This document shows positions 59,565 through 64,000 of a stretch of 64,000 bases of DNA, piece by piece (position 1 is the first letter of the stretch; the number at the start of each line of letters is the position of its first letter). The DNA lies in contig WHUZ01000009.1 of the NCBI GenBank assembly GCA_015179045.1, forward strand, positions 186,001 through 250,000. Reading direction: 5' to 3'. Under the pieces are notes generated by a model. That model ran no database searches. It saw only the letters and a program-made list of their open reading frames with translations, and was not told the origin of the DNA. Position numbers and translations under genes: made by a program. This DNA comes from Kalaharituber pfeilii (lineage: Eukaryota > Ascomycota > Pezizomycetes > Pezizales > Pezizaceae).

Positions 59565-62500
59565 CAACCAGCAACGTACGGACAGGGACACCAGAACGAG
59601 AATACAGGGAGCAGTCGCCACTATCATGGGATTTAAAGCACGGGTATTACTTTCTTTCTTCTTGGGATGGGCCTCAGTCTTCGTGTGGTGGGGTTAAAGG
59701 GCAGAGGCAGGGCCAAAAAAGACTTCAAACCAAAAGCCAAAAAACAACACCCACACTCCTTCACATGCATTTTGATGCGGTGCATGATTATGATGACGAG
59801 TATGAAGCGACGACTACGATATCGTTTTATTTGCAGTCTGTTTATTATTATCTACAGGATTTGCGAGCAATCGCCGGTTAACAACATAATTATTCCACAC
59901 CCTGTAACGAGAACTTGTACTATTCTGGGCGGCTATCTGAAATATTTTTTGAAGTATCATTTTGGTCCTGTTTTATGTGACTTCTTTTTTTTTTTTTTTT
60001 TTTCCTGTCTCTTTTTTTTCCCCCCCATTCTGGCTTGTCGCGATTGTCGCGAAGGGTAGGGTTGATCAGGACACCAGGACGGGAGGGGCTATCGAGTATC
60101 CTGGGTCGGAATGCAGCGCACACAGCATATACAGTAGGGGGGAGAGTGCAAGCAGCAAAACGTTGCGCGCTCCTGAGGGGTCTTTTGGAGGCAAGTATGG
60201 GTGGGGAACTTGGTGCGGGGTGGTGGTCTCGCTTTTGTTACTAGTTGGCGGCGTCCTCAATAGGGAGTTTAGTTGTGCTTGTCTCTTCCTTGTTCTGCCG
60301 ATCTGATTTGTTCCATTTCTGTTTTATTTTTCATGCAAGTTTATTATCCTTTTCCCCTTCTCAACTTCACTCATCTATATGCTCATTTCTGGTTTTCTTG
60401 ACTGCGCGTTAACAAGGAACTTATTTTTCATTGCAGGGCTGCTATTTAGTATCCGATAGTTTATTTTTCCCCTTGATTCCCTTGTCTATTTAGTCTTCAT
60501 TTCTTTGTTCTTTTGGCTGGATATATATATTTATCTTTTCTGTTTTTTCTTTAAGATGTTTTGCAGCAATGCACACACATGGGACTAACGGATGGGTTTT
60601 CTTTTATTCTTAATTTTTTTTTTTTTTTTTTTTTTCTCTCCTCTACTTTGGCAGGGTGGTCGGTATTTTGGATTTTTCGCGTTTCTTTTTTTTTTTTTTT
60701 CTTTTTTTTTTCCCTTTTTCTTTTTCTTTTTCTTTTTCTTTTTCTTTTTCTTTTTTTTTTTTTGTGTATTCCCTCTCGGATTTCTTATTTTTTTTGGGGG
60801 GTAGGTACGAATCGATTTTGCAACGTTTTTTTCTTGTGCGAGCGCAAGGACACAAAACACAAAAAATGCACAAAAAAAGCACAAGACGGATTGGAGGAAT
60901 GGAAGCGAGACAATAACGGGGAACCGGGGATACGGATTATGGGCACGTGCGATGATGGATATGTCAGTGGGGGGTAGCGGGGGGTCTGTATCGGAGAAAT
61001 TGGGAATTATTTCTGAGATTTTTCCCTTAATTTTCCTTTTTCACTATACATATTTATCCTTTAATTTCTGCTGATAATTTACTTACTATACGCCTACTAA
61101 TTGTTCTTTGTTTTTGCTTTCTTTTCTAACTGCTTTCTCTGCGTTCTTACCCCCTCCCCCTCATTTAGTCATGTACTCTATTGTATCTGTGTAGCCAGTC
61201 AGAGTCATCTCCAGGCCCCCGCTTGCTGGAAATCCAACCGATTCCCAGAAATTCAGCCTTCAGCCAGCTAGCCAGCAGCCTCTCAGCCAGCCTGGGCCCT
61301 TCCCCACATTTCTCTAGTCATTGCCTCCTTTCTTTTTCTTCATTTTCCTTCCCTTTTCTGTTACCCGTCCAGACCCACCGGGTTGACCGCCAGACCTTCT
61401 CGGAACACGCTTTTCAACTGCATCATCATCAATGGGCAACAACTCTCCATTCATTCACTGCAGGTGGTTGACCCATCGCGCTACCCATCATAAATACTAT
61501 CGTTCCTTCTACTTGCTCTGTCAACTTATTTATTTCCTTTTGTGTTCCATAGTAATTTCTTTTTTCTTCCAAATTCTTATTCCCTTGATTTGTCTCCTGT
61601 AGTCCCAAGTTCACTGACAACCTAAGCCTAAATGTTAGCTTGGTTCTGGTATGCTGTGGAGTCTTTTAGCGGCGGGCCGCTTTCACAGCCAGATGGGGTG
61701 GAAATGGGAACGAACAACGGGACTGCTACTGTAGCAGCGGCCACCACTGTACGTGCGATGGGGTTATTCTACCTACATACATAAGCAGCAACCTTCTTTT
61801 TAACTTCTTCCTTATTAAGTTTTCCTCTTTTAATGCAACACAGGCACACACGTAAAAAAACTGGGATACCTTTGGGCGGCTATCTGATTTTATTTGCTCT
61901 GCTTTTGCTTTGCTTTGTGCTTCCTTTGTTTATGTTCCGCAAACTAACGAGCCTCCTGGGTGGCTACCTGTTATCTTTTTGCTAGTTTTGTTTATCTTGC
62001 TTTGTTTATAACGCGCGTTGTTCACCACAGGCTGGAGTGTGATTGTGTACCGGTATCACACCAAACTAAAAGTGGCAGAAATATAGCTTTTTACCAGTAA
62101 AATCCATCGGCGTTGAAACTTGAGTGCAACGATAAGAGGGCTGGGGTTCTCCGCTGAGTAGTGATGTGATTACTCTCGACTGGGGTCCTTCCCAATGCTC
62201 ACGGGTTCCTTGCTTATCTCCAGGAATATGTACCTCAAAACTAGTTATTTTTGGCATGCTCACACTCGTGTATGTGAGCTGATCCTTAGAAGTTGAAGTT
62301 CTCCGTTCATGATCCTTAGCATACTTAAAGGGTATCCTGTGACGATTTCGCACCGGCTCGTTCGTCTCTAGAAGCATCAGATCATTCCGTCATTCGTGGA
62401 TCTCCCTTAGTTGGAAGGTATCTCGAAGTCCATATAGCCCCCGTAGAAGTACATTGAGCGTCTTCCACGTACTGTGATTTTTATTGGCTGGAGCCAGTTA

Positions 62501-64000
62501 GCCCATGAAGGTAAAGTCGCAATTTCAGCAGCCAGGCATTCTGAGTTCTGCTTGCCGACCAATAATCTACTGTAACTGGAATTCAACTATGGACATGCCT
62601 CCCGGGTTGGTGGGTAGCTTCAATGGCGCCAGTGGGATGGATGATCAGTATGGTATGTTAACAGAAATAATACTAAACAATGAAACGAAAATAGGGGGAA
62701 GAGGTGGGGTGGGGGGAGATCCCCAAGAATGAGATACTACTGTTTCATTTCTCATTCGTGCTCGGCATCACGTTTATGAAACCTTTCGTCCCATAGACCA
62801 TGAGTCCGCCTACCACTACCGCCTACCCCTCCTCATTTCTTGTATATCCTCGTGCTCCCGACTCGAGAGGATAACTAGGGTAAGCTAGTCCATTTTTCTG
62901 GCGTGGCATGCTTTTGCGAGGTCATCTCTATGGCGTCGGCTTAGTTCTTTCATGGACTTATGATTGTGACTGGTTATCAAACCTATACCCAGATGAAGCC
63001 ATACATCCAATGCTAATGCCGTCCTTTTGTAGCAACTATCCGCACGCATCTCCCTCTACTGCGCCTGTAAGTTTTATTTAGAAGAGGCTTGCTCAAAACA
63101 ACACGGATATAGCATACTAACAGGCGTGAGAATAAGAAAAGATGAATGGTGGGTCCGTGCTAATTTCAAAGTCGTCGAGTCCAGGATCTTCATTCGCCAT
63201 ATGTAAAGACCGGTGAAAGTTCGTATTTTCTTGATTTGACAGAGAACCCCTCACTTGCAGTCAAGCTGCGCCTGGAATATAACATAACCCTCCGCATGTA
63301 CTGCTATCCTTCAGGAATCATGTAGCCTAGGTCCATTCCATTCTTGAGGGTGTAATTGAAAAGAAATACAGCAACAAAGAGGGCACATTATCACTTCTTC
63401 ATAGTCCTTCCTCTCCATTGCCCCAGTATGACTTGCCTGATTCCCGGTTGTAAATTGGCTCAAGTGTTCGCAGTCGCCGACAAGTTAATCTAGATCGAAA
63501 TGCAAAAATGGGGCTGCCTCCGGACAAACGAGATTGTCAGGGTTGAATGGCTCGGCAGACATGGAAACGCCGTTGGCCAGTCAAAAGTCGTTAATGGTGC
63601 AGCAACGAATCAGGATTATCTTGATCATGAGGCACTGCTGGAACAATGTATCGACCGGATGTCCGCACAGAAGGGGGGTGAGCCCGGCACAATGGGCTGC
63701 TAAACAAGCGCCCCCCAAACTTTCATGTTTCATCCAATCCAGACTTCAAAATCTCCGATCAATCTTTTGCTAATGTCCTGTGGCATGGTTTCGTTCCTGG
63801 AAGCCTACACTTTGTGGTTGTAAGCAGCTTCAATAACTATCAAAGGAACACTTTGAAACGATGAATCATTGTTGTTGAACTCAAGATTAGAGGGTAAACC
63901 AGGGTATGGGTTTATTCTATCTTTGCTAGCTCCACCGGGCCCCAACATGCGGCCTCCAGAGTCGTTCCAACACTGCTAAATCTCATGCTCTAACACACTT
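59565..64000. other. 3' region and gene-free end of window
   Basis: 59565-61200 is T-rich, with long T runs (about 59985-60003, 60614-60635) and a CTTTTT repeat near 60719-60760, probably extending from the 3' UTR. 61200-64000 has short frames only, none recognised. No RNA gene was seen. Confidence 0.5.
60719..60760. repeat. CTTTTT tandem repeat
   Basis: About six direct copies of a 6-bp unit inside a long pyrimidine-rich stretch on the plus strand. Confidence 0.85.

Noticed and set aside
1..64000. CRISPR arrays, rRNA genes, bacterial-type operons
   Set aside because: None seen; the window is fungal nuclear DNA.

Overview
The window is nuclear DNA from a filamentous ascomycete (Pezizomycotina). 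The evidence is introns of about 54-80 bp with GT-AG ends and CTAAC/CTGAC-like branch sites, two Zn2Cys6 regulators with fungal-specific middle regions, and eukaryotic mitochondrial and nucleolar housekeeping genes. No rRNA or tRNA gene, bacterial operon or CRISPR array was seen. The class within Pezizomycotina cannot be fixed by reading alone. Eleven protein genes are supported, and I spliced the intron-containing ones by hand.

Layout: 1-2564 (-) is the 5' part of a mitochondrial m-AAA (Afg3/Yta12-type) protease, cut by the window edge. 3213-3982 (-) is RLP24 (60S ribosome biogenesis), with a coding first exon of only 5 nt. 4378-4767 (+) is PAM18/TIM14, the J-protein of the mitochondrial import motor. 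5127-6702 (-) is an alpha/beta hydrolase with 8 exons, two of them microexons of 11 and 20 nt. 9332-12511 (+) is a 927-aa Zn2Cys6 transcription factor. 13895-15115 (+) is a DUF1295/steroid-reductase-like membrane protein with an apparent 1-nt frameshift near its end. 15859-17398 (-) is a protein with a possible Whi5/Nrm1 GTB motif. 19079-21724 (-) is a large unknown protein with an acidic tail. 23127-24252 (-) is an unknown multi-span membrane protein. 28487-32217 (+) is an 1179-aa Zn2Cys6 factor with a long proline tract, possibly CLR-1/ClrA-like. 58524-59564 (+) is an unknown 346-aa protein.

The first 24 kb is gene-dense. From 24.3 kb onward it is sparse: the second regulator sits alone between about 4 kb and about 26 kb of DNA without recognisable genes. 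In that desert I found three non-autonomous, TA-flanked inverted-repeat elements: 576 bp at 38594-39169, 642 bp at 41656-42297, and 90 bp at 45116-45205. Distinct GC-rich islands lie 5' of four genes, and C-rich (G-quadruplex-capable on the minus strand) tracts lie in the leaders of both zinc-cluster regulators.

There is no pathway cluster. Two genes (m-AAA protease, PAM18) serve mitochondria, one serves ribosome assembly, and two are pathway regulators. The two unknown proteins at 19079-21724 and 58524-59564 share a weak but collinear segment and may define an undescribed fungal domain.
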